Below, piece by piece: positions 21,459 to 30,700 of a stretch of DNA of 64,000 bases. The stretch is taken from the NCBI RefSeq assembly GCF_029690045.1, contig NZ_CP121464.1:3038001-3102000 (forward strand). Reading direction: 5' to 3'. The translations under genes and the position numbers were made by a program. Within the stretch, counting starts at the first letter, position 1. Each line of letters opens with the position of its first letter. Source of the DNA: Janthinobacterium rivuli (GTDB taxonomy: Bacteria > Pseudomonadota > Gammaproteobacteria > Burkholderiales > Burkholderiaceae_D). Under the pieces are notes generated by a model that searched no databases, was not told the DNA's origin, and was given only the letters and a program-made list of their open reading frames with translations.

Positions 21459-22475
21459 ATGCACTTTCATGAAAAACGTAGGCAGAAATTCTTAAGCGAA
21501 CATTATTTTTCGTTTTTTTGTAACTCGATAAAAAAGGCAATTGAATATTGGAAGCATAATTTTCCTCCAGACATAGAAACGGAAGCACTCGCAAGATCGC
21601 TCGCTGCGGCAGATTTTGCCGGGCAAACTTGCGACCTTTTCTTGCTTCGATACACAGGCGGGGAACCGCTAGATCTATTGCGCGACGAGCTCGTCGGCGT
21701 AGTCGAGGCCTATGAAATATCCGCCAGATACAAGCGAGATTTCCAAGAAAAAGAAGATTTTCCTGTGTTTGCCTTCCAAGAAATCGATGACTTTGAAAGA
21801 ATTGTTCAGCTACTTGGCTTGGCCATATTGTTGCATCGACGCGAGCTGATACCCCGCATTCATTCCTTAGTTGCCAATTCGGCCTATGACGGGCAAGATG
21901 CGATGTATGAGGAACTTGTCAGCCATGATATAGCTGATCGTCCTTATTTAGAGGCTTGGTATCACCAATTCCCCTATCTACACCTCCTCAGCGCAACTGA
22001 CTTGGAAAGCTCCCAAGAAAAAATAGAGCAAATGCAGCAGTATCTTAAAATTTGGTACAAGTCGATGGAAAAGACGCCTTGGCATGATAGTCATTTTTCA
22101 ATGACAGAGGAAGGTGGCACCTATTTCGGGTACTGGGCAATTGAGGCCGCCGCAATTGTTTATCTCTACGACATCAACGACAGCAGTTTTCGTGACCACA
22201 TTGTCTATCCAAAAGACTTGGTGGACTTTGCGAGAGAACTCGATAAACAAGCACCACTGGCGCCCTCAGCGCCAGAAAAACTGCTTGTTGAAGGCGGCAA
22301 TCCATGCCCCCAAACCGGCTACTGGTTCACCCCTGCCATCCCCGACAGTCGCCGTCATTTCGAACAAGGCGCGGTTATGCCTGTATCCGCGGATTCGCAG
22401 TATGGCGCCACCATCTGGCAATGGGGTACAGAATACAATTCCCGCTTATGCAATTCCATGAAATTTGAGCCGTAA
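21459..22475 (+). CDS. PoNi-type immunity protein, copy 2 (divergent)
   Basis: This 338-residue homologue of copy 1 keeps the start MHFHEKRRQKFL, IDDFERIVQLLGLAILLHRRELIPRI, TYFGYWAIEAAAIVYLYD and DHIVYPKDLVDFAREL. Elsewhere it differs strongly, so it probably recognises a different toxin variant. In contrast the tail CPQTGYWFTPAIPDSRRHFEQGAVMP is nearly the same as in the other copies. A 46-base block (22239-22284) is identical to copy 1, which points to recombination. It follows toxin remnant 1 by about 37 bases. Confidence 0.84.
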   Translation: MHFHEKRRQKFLSEHYFSFFCNSIKKAIEYWKHNFPPDIETEALARSLAAADFAGQTCDLFLLRYTGGEPLDLLRDELVGVVEAYEISARYKRDFQEKEDFPVFAFQEIDDFERIVQLLGLAILLHRRELIPRIHSLVANSAYDGQDAMYEELVSHDIADRPYLEAWYHQFPYLHLLSATDLESSQEKIEQMQQYLKIWYKSMEKTPWHDSHFSMTEEGGTYFGYWAIEAAAIVYLYDINDSSFRDHIVYPKDLVDFARELDKQAPLAPSAPEKLLVEGGNPCPQTGYWFTPAIPDSRRHFEQGAVMPVSADSQYGATIWQWGTEYNSRLCNSMKFEP

Positions 22476-22628
22476 AATACTTCGACATTCTTGGAAATAC
22501 GAAAAATATTTCAATACATTGGCTTCAATTCAATGTTCCCGGAACTAGGATGAGACAGGCGCGAAACGGCACTTGCAAAAAATTTCTTTGCGTACCTGTC
22601 AAGTATAAAAATTCTTTAGGTGAGCCTT

Positions 22629-23615
22629 ATGCAATTTCATGAAAAGCGCAGACAACAATTTTTGAGCAAGCAGTATTTTGAGGCGGATATTCAACATGCT
22701 ACTGATATAAGTATTCCAAATCTATTGCAGGTTCTTAATGCGCCTGATAGCGATGCTGAGGACCGAAGTCGTGTTTCAGAAGCAATCGCATATAGCACAT
22801 GCAAGAACTTTTTTTTGAACTATACGGCCGGTGAATCTTTAGATGTTTTGCGTGATGATCTTTCGAAAGTCATAGCGGCTTACGAGCAATACACGAAATT
22901 CGATCGTGAGTATGAAAAAAAACCGAAATTTCCGCCATTTCGTTTTGCCGAAATAGATGATTACGAACGCGCAATTCAACTCATTAGCCTTTGTTATTTG
23001 CTACATCGCCGCGACTTGTTGCCACGATTGGCTGCAATGCTTGACGGCGCATTTGCAGGCAAAGATACGCTTTACGAGGACTTATTTACCTATGAACTCA
23101 AAGGCCGTTATGATGTCGATGAGTGGTACCACGACAAGCCGTATCGCGACATCATTAACAGCTTTTATCGCGACATGCCAGAAGAAAGTATTTCGGACTT
23201 AGAGAAATATTTGAAAAATTGGTACACATCGATGAAAAAAGCACCTTGGCACGATAGTCATTTGGACATGAGAGAAACCGGGGGGGGCTATTTTGGTTAT
23301 TGGGCTATCGAAGCTGCAGCAGCAGTATATCTTTTGGAACTGGACGACCGCAGTTTCCGAGACCATATCGTGTATCCAAAAGACTTGTTGGACTACGCCA
23401 GAAAGCTCGATAAACAAGCTGCACTTATGTCCACAGTGCCAGAAAAGCTGCGTGTTGAAGGCGGCAACCCATGCCCCCAAATCGGCTACTGGTTCACCCC
23501 TGCTATACCCGGCAGTCTTCGTCATTTTGAACAAGGCGAGATCATGCCTGTATCCATGGATTCGCAGTATGGCGCGACCATCTGGCAATGGAGTAGTGAG
23601 CAATTACCGTTATAA
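22629..23615 (+). CDS. PoNi-type immunity protein, copy 3
   Basis: This 328-residue protein is closely similar to copies 1 and 4 across both helical domains (LRFAEIDDYERA-type region, YFGYWAIEAAAAVYLLELDDRSFRDHIVYPKDLLDYARK) and the CPQIGYWFTPA tail. The ATG at 22629 has taggtgag upstream. The GTG at 22620 is the alternative. The 3' end continues into the same 22-base sequence as after copy 1, and then directly into a toxin remnant. It has no toxin fragment immediately before it. Confidence 0.85.
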   Translation: MQFHEKRRQQFLSKQYFEADIQHATDISIPNLLQVLNAPDSDAEDRSRVSEAIAYSTCKNFFLNYTAGESLDVLRDDLSKVIAAYEQYTKFDREYEKKPKFPPFRFAEIDDYERAIQLISLCYLLHRRDLLPRLAAMLDGAFAGKDTLYEDLFTYELKGRYDVDEWYHDKPYRDIINSFYRDMPEESISDLEKYLKNWYTSMKKAPWHDSHLDMRETGGGYFGYWAIEAAAAVYLLELDDRSFRDHIVYPKDLLDYARKLDKQAALMSTVPEKLRVEGGNPCPQIGYWFTPAIPGSLRHFEQGEIMPVSMDSQYGATIWQWSSEQLPL

Positions 23616-23632
23616 GCGAACAGAGGGGTGAG

Positions 23633-24076
23633 GTACCGGGCGGAAAGCCAGGTGGGAAAGAAGGCAAGAGGAATGGGAAGCATTCGGGTGGCGGCAAGCG
23701 AGCGCAGCCGAAGCAGGATGCGCCGGGCACCGGTACTACCGCAACACCGTAGACGAACAGTCATGTTGAACAACCGCTCGTGCAAATAAGCCGAGATTGG
23801 ATTGCAAAAAACATTAAATCCTCGGGACTAGAGAGATCAGTAGTCGATGATTTTAAGGATGGCGGTATTAAAGTTTATTCCCGGCACTTGTTCTATACGC
23901 CGTTCTACCTGCCTTCGGCCGCAGAACATGAGAGGGTATTGCTGGAGGATGAACGAGAAAAGCACGAAAAACATGCCAATCACGACATCCCATCCACACA
24001 TCGGCACGATGAGCAAGAAGTGAAAGCGGCTGTTAATCATAAAAACGCAAAACTTTGTTTGCCGATTGAAACTTAA
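23633..24076 (+). pseudogene. Effector remnant 2: C-terminal tip fused to an immunity 3' end
   Basis: The frame enters inside the Gly-Lys-Pro linker (GGKPGGKEGK...KRAQPKQDAPGTG) directly after the sequence that follows copy 3. It has a TAG at 23750. It then continues in the same frame with VEQPLVQISRDWIAKNIKSSG and KVYSRHLFYTPFYLPSAAEHER to 24076. The N-terminus and nuclease core are missing. Translation could restart at the GTG 23780 to give a 98-residue tip, but no ribosome site supports it. It resembles the orphan toxin tips found downstream of CDI and Rhs loci. Confidence 0.8.
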
Positions 24077-24117
24077 AATATTTAACTATTTTTTTTAAAT
24101 CAATTTTGGTGAGTAAA

Positions 24118-25122
24118 ATGCAATTCCATGAAAAGCGCAGGCAGCAGTTTTTGAACGACCGATATTATGAATTGGAAATTCAATATTCCATTGATGAGAG
24201 TTTCCCCCGATTTTTACGAGCGCTTCATGCGAGCGACAGCAATGCAGAAGATAGAAGTCGTATTTCGGAAGCTATAGCAGATCAACTCTTTAAGATTTTC
24301 TTATTGAATTATACTGCGGGCGAATCGTTAGATATTTTGCGTAACGACCTTCCGAAGGTTGTAGGGGCTTACGAGCAGCATGCGAAATATATACAAGAAT
24401 ACGCAAATGATCCGATTTTCCCTCCATTTCGTTTTGCTGAAGTAGACAATTACGAACGTGCAATGCAATTAATCAGTCTTTGTTACCTGCTACATCGCCG
24501 TGACTTATTGCCAAGATTGGCGGCAATGCTCGACGGCGCTTTTGCCGGAAAAGATACGCTCTACGAAGACTTGTTTTCCTATGAGCTCAAAGACCGTTTC
24601 GAAGTCGATGAGTGGTACCACGATAAGCCATATCGCGACATCATCAACAGTTTTTATCGTGATACGCCAGAAGAAAGTATTTCGGATGTGCAGAAATACC
24701 TGAAAGCATGGTACACATCGATGAAAAAAGCATTCTGGCATGATAGTCATTTGAACATGAGAGAAGACGGTGGCGCGTATTTTGGCTATTGGGCGATTGA
24801 AGCCGCTGCGGCAGTATATCTTTTGGAACTGGACGACCGCAGTTTTCGCGATCATATTGTCTACCCCAAGGATCTGCTGGACTATGCTAGAAAGCTCGAT
24901 AAACAAGCGCCACCCACGCCATTAGCACCAAGACAACTGCGTGTTGAAGGCGGCAATCCGTGCCCCCAGGCGGGCTACTGGTTTACCCCTGCCATCGCCG
25001 ACAGTCTTCGTCATTTCGAACAAGGCGAGATCATGCCTGTATCCATGGATTGGCAGTATGGCGCGACCATCTGGCAATGGAGTAAGGAGCAATTACCTCC
25101 CCTTAAACCAACTGTGAAGTGA
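24118..25122 (+). CDS. PoNi-type immunity protein, copy 4
   Basis: The 334-residue protein starts MQFHEKRRQQFLNDRY, carries RFAEVDNYERAMQLISLCYLLHRRDLLPRL and the AYFGYWAIEAAAAVYLLE block, and ends with CPQAGYWFTPAIADSLRHFEQGEIMP. The ATG at 24118 follows ttggtgag. It sits about 40 bases after toxin remnant 2, repeating the tip-immunity pairing. It closes compartment A of the island. Confidence 0.85.
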   Translation: MQFHEKRRQQFLNDRYYELEIQYSIDESFPRFLRALHASDSNAEDRSRISEAIADQLFKIFLLNYTAGESLDILRNDLPKVVGAYEQHAKYIQEYANDPIFPPFRFAEVDNYERAMQLISLCYLLHRRDLLPRLAAMLDGAFAGKDTLYEDLFSYELKDRFEVDEWYHDKPYRDIINSFYRDTPEESISDVQKYLKAWYTSMKKAFWHDSHLNMREDGGAYFGYWAIEAAAAVYLLELDDRSFRDHIVYPKDLLDYARKLDKQAPPTPLAPRQLRVEGGNPCPQAGYWFTPAIADSLRHFEQGEIMPVSMDWQYGATIWQWSKEQLPPLKPTVK

Positions 25123-25189
25123 GCCGTTCTTGGCCTTATTAAATAGTCCGGTCTGGGAATGGGAGCCAAGTTCAGATCCGCCATTCGTG

Positions 25190-25560
25190 CACGATCTCAG
25201 CCTTGGCCGTCTTGATCTGCAGCAGGTGCGCTTTATTAAATGCCGATACGGCCCGACCGACTGACTGTCTTGCTCGAGACGTGAAAAGCGGTGGCGATGT
25301 GGGACACAGTAAAAGCGGTTAACAGATAAGCGCGTGTCATTGTTTCGTCTCTGTCGCTATAGCGGGCATGATATTGCGCGAGTGACAGTGTAACAGCGCG
25401 GCGCTGCTGCCTTGGCGTACGTTTGAATGCTGCGGAACGCTGCGATTGCTGATGTGCCGAAACGAAGGCTTCATCGCAAGAAGAATTGGCTGGCTCGTGC
25501 GAGCGAGCGGACTGGTGTCTCCCATCCCAGTCGCGACAAACCGTCAATAACGGATTTTTC
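25190..25560 (-). pseudogene. Truncated RAYT transposase, C-terminal part
   Basis: It matches the C-terminal third of the intact RAYT gene at 48640-49509, for example DEAFVSAHQQSQRS, RQQRRAVTLSLAQYHARYSDRDE and SHIATAFHVSSKTVSR. The catalytic N-terminal domain is missing. A short duplication (gactgac, near 25258) shifts the frame near the C-terminus. It lies at the end of compartment A, about 80 bases from the internal guaA repeat. Confidence 0.8.
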
Positions 25561-25640
25561 TGGTGAAGGTTTTTTTGAGGGTATCGTTTAGCGAATGGTT
25601 TGGAAAGCACTGAAAAATTAAGAGCGTAGGTACGTCATTG

Positions 25641-25727
25641 ACCATCGAGTGGGAGTGAGTTTTCACTAGGAAACTTTACATGCTGGAATGACTGAGTAAG
25701 CCAAAGCCCTGTTTTTACAGGGCTTTT
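25641..25727 (+). repeat. Internal attachment-site repeat (guaA 3' end)
   Basis: ACC ATC GAG TGG GAG TGA encodes TIEWE-stop, the guaA C-terminus with two synonymous changes. It is followed by a guaA-like terminator (stem AAGCCCTG / CAGGGCTT, 25704-25725, then T). The 150 bases upstream are also similar to the 150 bases before the repeat at 51647. It marks the border between the T6SS and CDI compartments. Confidence 0.72.
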
Positions 25728-25730
25728 TTA
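25704..25730 (+). terminator. Rho-independent terminator at the compartment border
   Basis: The perfect eight-base stem AAGCCCTG / CAGGGCTT with loop TTTTTA is followed by six T. It isolates the cdiB promoter from upstream transcription. Confidence 0.9.
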
Positions 25731-25855
25731 TGCCGTCGATGCCAGCTCCCATAGCCTGCTGTGCTGCCACAAGGCGGCGCGGCTTTTTACTAGTGGTAAT
25801 TGGATAGATGAAAGACAGTTACCAAACAGGTAAAGTTCTCAAGAAATAAATAAAA

Positions 25856-25884
25856 TTGCTATACGGAAATAATTATTTTATAAT
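25856..25884 (+). promoter_or_regulatory. Promoter of the cdiB-cdiA operon
   Basis: TTGCTA (25856-25861), a 17-base spacer and a perfect TATAAT (25879-25884) lie 33 bases before the cdiB start, in very AT-rich sequence. It is the best sigma-70-type promoter in the window. The surrounding AT tracts make H-NS silencing plausible. Confidence 0.8.
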
Positions 25885-25916
25885 CTACTTAAGAAAATAA
25901 TTACGTAAGGCAACAT

Positions 25917-27689
25917 ATGCACCTGCGCTTGACGCCATGGTGCGGTGTATTTTTGTTCAGTGGCGCCCTGTGTGCCGCCGTGTCCGCGCAGACCCGTCCC
26001 GAAATTGCACCGCCCCTTCCCAACACGCCTGGCGCCAGCCAGCGCGACGATGCCAGCCAAGAACTCATCCGCCAGCAAGAACGTGAGCGCCTCCTGCGCC
26101 AGCAGCAGGAGCGCAATCCCGACGTGCGCCTGCTCAAGGCGCCGGTAGCCGTCTCGGCCAACCGCTTGCCTGCGGGCGAATCGCCGTGCTTTACCATCAA
26201 CCAGCTTGTGTTGCGCGGCGAGGGCAGTGCGCAGTTTCAATGGGCGCTGGACGCCGCCGGGCGCGATGACCTGGGCGCGGCTGACTCTGCGCTGGGCCGC
26301 TGCCTGGGCACGCAGGCCATCAATGTACTGATGGGGCGGCTGCAAAACGCCATCATCGCGCGCGGCTATGTCACCACGCGCGTGCTGGCTGAACCGCAGG
26401 ATTTGAGCCGTGGCACCCTGGCCTTGAGCCTGATACCGGGGCGCATCCGCCAGATCGGCTTTGCGCCCGGCACCAATCCGCGCGCCACCTGGTGGAACGC
26501 CGTGCCGGCGCGGCCCGGCGACTTGCTCAATGTGCGCGATACGGAACAGGCGCTGGAAAACTTCAAGCGCGTGCCGACGGCCGAAGCTGATATCCAGATC
26601 ATGCCGGCCGAGGGCGGCAATGCCAAGCCGGGCGAGAGCGACCTGCAGATCCAGTGGAAGCAGTGCTTGCCATTCCGCCTGGCGCTGGGGCTCGACGATG
26701 GCGGTTCGCGCTCGACCGGCAAGCTGCAGGGCAGCGTGACCTTGTCGTACGACCACTGGCTGACCCTGAACGATCTGTTTTACCTGAGCCTGAACCAGAA
26801 CGTCGACGGCGACCGCAACGGCCCGCGCGGCACGGCCGGCATGGTGGCGCATTATTCGATCCCATACGCCTACTGGCTGCTGGCCTTCACGGTCAGCGAC
26901 AGCCACTACCACCAGTCCGTGGCCGGCATCAGCCAGGACTACAACTACAGCGGCGCCAGCCAGAATCGCGAAGTGAAACTGTCGCGCCTGGTCTACCGCG
27001 ACGCCTCGCGCAAGACGACGGTTTCCTTGCGGGGCTGGCAGCGCGCCGCGCAAAACTTCATCGACGACACGGAAGTGGAAGTGCAGCGCCGTCGCATGGC
27101 CGGCTGGGAAGTTGGCATCGGCCACCGCGAATTTCTGGGCCAGGCGACGCTGGACCTGAATCTGCAATACCGGCGCGGCACGGGCGCGATGGATGCGCTG
27201 GCAGCGCCCGAGGAAGCGTTTGGCGAAGGCACCTCGCGCCTCAAGCTGCTCCTGGCCGACGCGGCCCTGTCGGCGCCGTTCACGCTGGCTGGCCAGCCGC
27301 TGCGCTACACAGGCAGCTGGCGCACGCAGCACAACCGCACGCCGCTGGTGCCGCAGGACCGCTTTGCCATCGGCGGACGTTACACGGTGCGCGGCTATGA
27401 CGGCGAAAGCAGCCTGTCGGCCGAACGTGGCTGGCTGTTGCGCAACGAAGTTGGCGTGCCGCTGGGCAGCAGCGGCCAGGAAGCATATGCCGGGCTCGAC
27501 CACGGCGAAGTATCGGGACCGTCCGCCGAATGGCTGATCGCGCGCCGCCTTACGGGCGGCTTCGTCGGCTTGCGCGGCCAGTGGCTGGGCGTGCAGTACG
27601 ACGCCTTTGTCGGCTGGCCCGTGCGCAAACCTGAGCTGTTCCGCACGGCCAGCCATACGGCCGGCTTCAGCCTGAACGCCAGTTATTGA
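25917..27689 (+). CDS. cdiB: Two-partner secretion outer-membrane transporter (ShlB/FhaC/CdiB family)
   Basis: TpsB proteins export large TpsA exoproteins across the outer membrane. The 590-residue protein has a signal peptide ending near VSAQ and a Gln/Arg-rich periplasmic helix (ELIRQQERERLLRQQQERN). Two POTRA domains follow (FTINQLVLRGEG...; LALSLIPGRIRQIGF). A 16-strand barrel starts near residue 240, with the family motif VRGYDGESSLSAERGW in loop 6. The ATG at 25917 is preceded by gtaagg. The next gene, about 100 bases downstream, is its giant substrate. Confidence 0.95.
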   Translation: MHLRLTPWCGVFLFSGALCAAVSAQTRPEIAPPLPNTPGASQRDDASQELIRQQERERLLRQQQERNPDVRLLKAPVAVSANRLPAGESPCFTINQLVLRGEGSAQFQWALDAAGRDDLGAADSALGRCLGTQAINVLMGRLQNAIIARGYVTTRVLAEPQDLSRGTLALSLIPGRIRQIGFAPGTNPRATWWNAVPARPGDLLNVRDTEQALENFKRVPTAEADIQIMPAEGGNAKPGESDLQIQWKQCLPFRLALGLDDGGSRSTGKLQGSVTLSYDHWLTLNDLFYLSLNQNVDGDRNGPRGTAGMVAHYSIPYAYWLLAFTVSDSHYHQSVAGISQDYNYSGASQNREVKLSRLVYRDASRKTTVSLRGWQRAAQNFIDDTEVEVQRRRMAGWEVGIGHREFLGQATLDLNLQYRRGTGAMDALAAPEEAFGEGTSRLKLLLADAALSAPFTLAGQPLRYTGSWRTQHNRTPLVPQDRFAIGGRYTVRGYDGESSLSAERGWLLRNEVGVPLGSSGQEAYAGLDHGEVSGPSAEWLIARRLTGGFVGLRGQWLGVQYDAFVGWPVRKPELFRTASHTAGFSLNASY

Positions 27690-27792
27690 TAATTAATAAT
27701 GTAGTTACGTAGTTTTAAAGAATCAAGTCACTAAACGCAGCCATCCGCCAGACGTTTTCCTTTATCTGTTTTTGGCCGCTATTAGGACTTTC

Positions 27793-30700
27793 ATGAACAA
27801 GAACCTGTACCGCATCATCTTCAACAAACGCCGTGGCCAATTGATGGTCGTCGCCGAAAACGCTTCCTCGCAAGGCAAGGCGGCCAAGGGGGAAGGTGGC
27901 CTGGACAGCGGCGTATTTGGCGGTGATGGCGGCGGGGTCAATGCCAGGTTGCGGCCGCTGGCCTTGGCGATATTCGGCGCGCTGGGCATGGTGAGCTTTG
28001 TGGCCGGTCCGGCCATGGGCCAGATCGTGTCCGACCCGAATGCGCCGGGCCGTCAGCGTCCGACCGTGGTGCAAAGCGCGAATGGCGTAACGCAGGTGAA
28101 TATCCAGACGCCGAGCGCGGCGGGTGTCTCGCGCAATACCTACAGCCAGTTCGACGTGACGGCGAATGGCGCCATCCTCAACAATAGCCGCGGCAATGTG
28201 CAGACGCAGACGGGCGGCTGGGTACAAGGTAACCCCTGGCTGGCAGGCGGCAGCGCGCGCGTGATATTGAACGAAGTCAATTCGGCCAACCCCAGCCAAC
28301 TGCGCGGCTACGTCGAGGTAGCGGGCCAGCGCGCCGAAGTCGTCATCGCCAACCCGGCCGGCGTGGCCGTCGACGGCGGCGGTTTCATCAATGCCAGCCG
28401 GGTCACGCTGACGACAGGCACACCGATCCTCAACGGAGGCAACCTGGACGGTTACATGGTGCAGCGCGGCGTGGTCAGCATCAATGGAAGGGGACTGGAC
28501 ACGTCGCTGAGCGACTACACGGCGATTTTGGCGCGCGCCGCGCAGATCAATGGCGGTATCTGGGCGCAGGAATTGAAGGTGGTGACGGGAACTAACCAGA
28601 TCGATGCGGCGCATGGCGTGGCGGGCGCAGTCAATGGCGCGGGTCCGGCCCCCGCCTACGCGCTGGACGTGGCGCAACTGGGCGGCATGTATGCAGGCAA
28701 GATCACCCTGATCGGCACCGAAGCGGGCCTGGGCGTGCGCAATGCGGGCGTGTTGGCGGCCACGGCCGGCAACCTGGTGCTGCAATCGAATGGCTGGCTG
28801 AGCAACAACGGCAATATCCAGTCCGCCGGCGCTGGCAGCCAGACGAGCATTACCGTCGCGGGCGACGTGGCCAACAGCGGCACCGTGTATGCGGGCGGTG
28901 ACAGCCAGGTGCAGGCGCAGGGCAATATTGCCAACAGTGGCGTGATTGCGGCGCAGGGCAATACCAGTGTGCAGGCAATGGGCGCCGCCTCGCGTATCGA
29001 TACGGGGGCGGGTTCCGTGCTGGCGGCCGGCCTCAACCTGGATAACACCCTGTCGGGCAGCGGCAAGCTGAACGTGCTGGCGGGCGATCTGGTGGCCGTG
29101 CATGGCATGGCCGTGGCAGCCGGCGACAGCACGCTGTCCGCGCGTCGGCTGGAGCTGGCCGACGCACAAGTGTCGGGCGCGAACGTCAGCCTGGGCGCCA
29201 GCGCCGGCGGCCTCGACGCCAGCCGCGCGCAGGTCAGTGCACGCGAACGCCTGCAACTGGACGCGGCGCAGACCGTGCGCAGCGATGGCGGACAACTGAC
29301 GGGCCAACAGCTGGGCGTGAACGCGCACGACTTGTCGAACGTAGGCGGCCAGCTCATGCAACTGGGCGCCGGCGACCTGGCGATTCAATTGCCTGGAAGC
29401 CTGGACAATACGCGCGGCGTCATCGCCACGAACAGCCAGGCGCTGCGCCTGCAGGCTGCCAGCCTGAGCAACCAGGACGGGCAAATCCAGCATGCGGGCA
29501 CGGGCGCGCTGGAGATCGGCGCGGCGCAGATCAACTTGCAGCGCGGCAGCATCATCAGCAATGGCGCCATGGCGCTGAGCGGCGAGCAGATCGACCACCG
29601 CGATGCCCGCACGGTGGCTGGGCAGCTCAGCATCAACGCCGGCACCTTGGACAACCGGGGCGGCAGCCTGGCGCAAAGCGGCCAAGGCGACACTCGCGTG
29701 CAGGTGCGCAACGGGCTGGACAACCGCAGCGGTGCGTTCGAAAGCAATGGCGCTTTGAGCGTGCAGGCAGGCAATGTGCAAAACCAGAAAGGCCGTATCG
29801 TCTCGGGCACGGACCTGGCACTGTCCACTGGCGCGCTGGACAACACCGAGGCTACCCTGGCTGCGGGCCGTACATTGCGCCTCGACAGCGGCGACGTCAA
29901 CAATACGCGCGGCCAGATTCAGGCGCTGGCGGGTGATGCCAGCCTATCCTTGGCTAAGCTGAACAACACTGCCGGCAGCGTCTTTGCCGGTGGCAATCTT
30001 GCCACCAATGCTAGCGAAGTACTGAACAGCGGCAATGTGTATGCGGCCGGCAGCCAGGCGCTGCAAGTGAGCGGCGCCGTCAGCAACAGCGGCGTCATCG
30101 CCGCGCAGGGCGACAACCGTATTGACGCCAGCCGGATCGACAGCACGGCCGGCAGCTTGCTGGGCGCCGGCATCCGCGGCGACGGTAGCCTGTCCGGCAA
30201 CGGCCAGTTGCAACTGACGGCTGGGCAAGCGATCAGTGCGCACGGTCAGAACCTGGCCGCTGGCAAGACCAGCCTGCACGCCACCGCCATCGACCTGAGC
30301 GGCAGCCAGACGGGCGGCGCTGCTATTGCGCTCAATGCCAGTGCCGGCAATGTCGTCACCGATAACGCACTGGTGACAACGACCGGCCTGCTGTCCGTGA
30401 CGGCGGCAGGCAGCAGCCAGGCCCTGTCGAACGTGCGCGGCACCCTGAGCGCGGGGCAGCTGGACCTGAAAATGGGATCGCTGGACAACCGCAGCGGCAC
30501 CCTCATCCAGACGGGCAATGGCGACACCACCTTGCAAGGCAGCACCCTGGACAATACGGGCGGGCGCATCGCCGTCAACAGCGCCAATCTGTCATTGACC
30601 GCCGAACAGATGACTAACCGCGACGGCAGTATCGAGCACGCGGGCACGGGCAGCCTGAATATTGATGCCGTGCGCTTCGATGACGAACGGGGCAAGGTGA

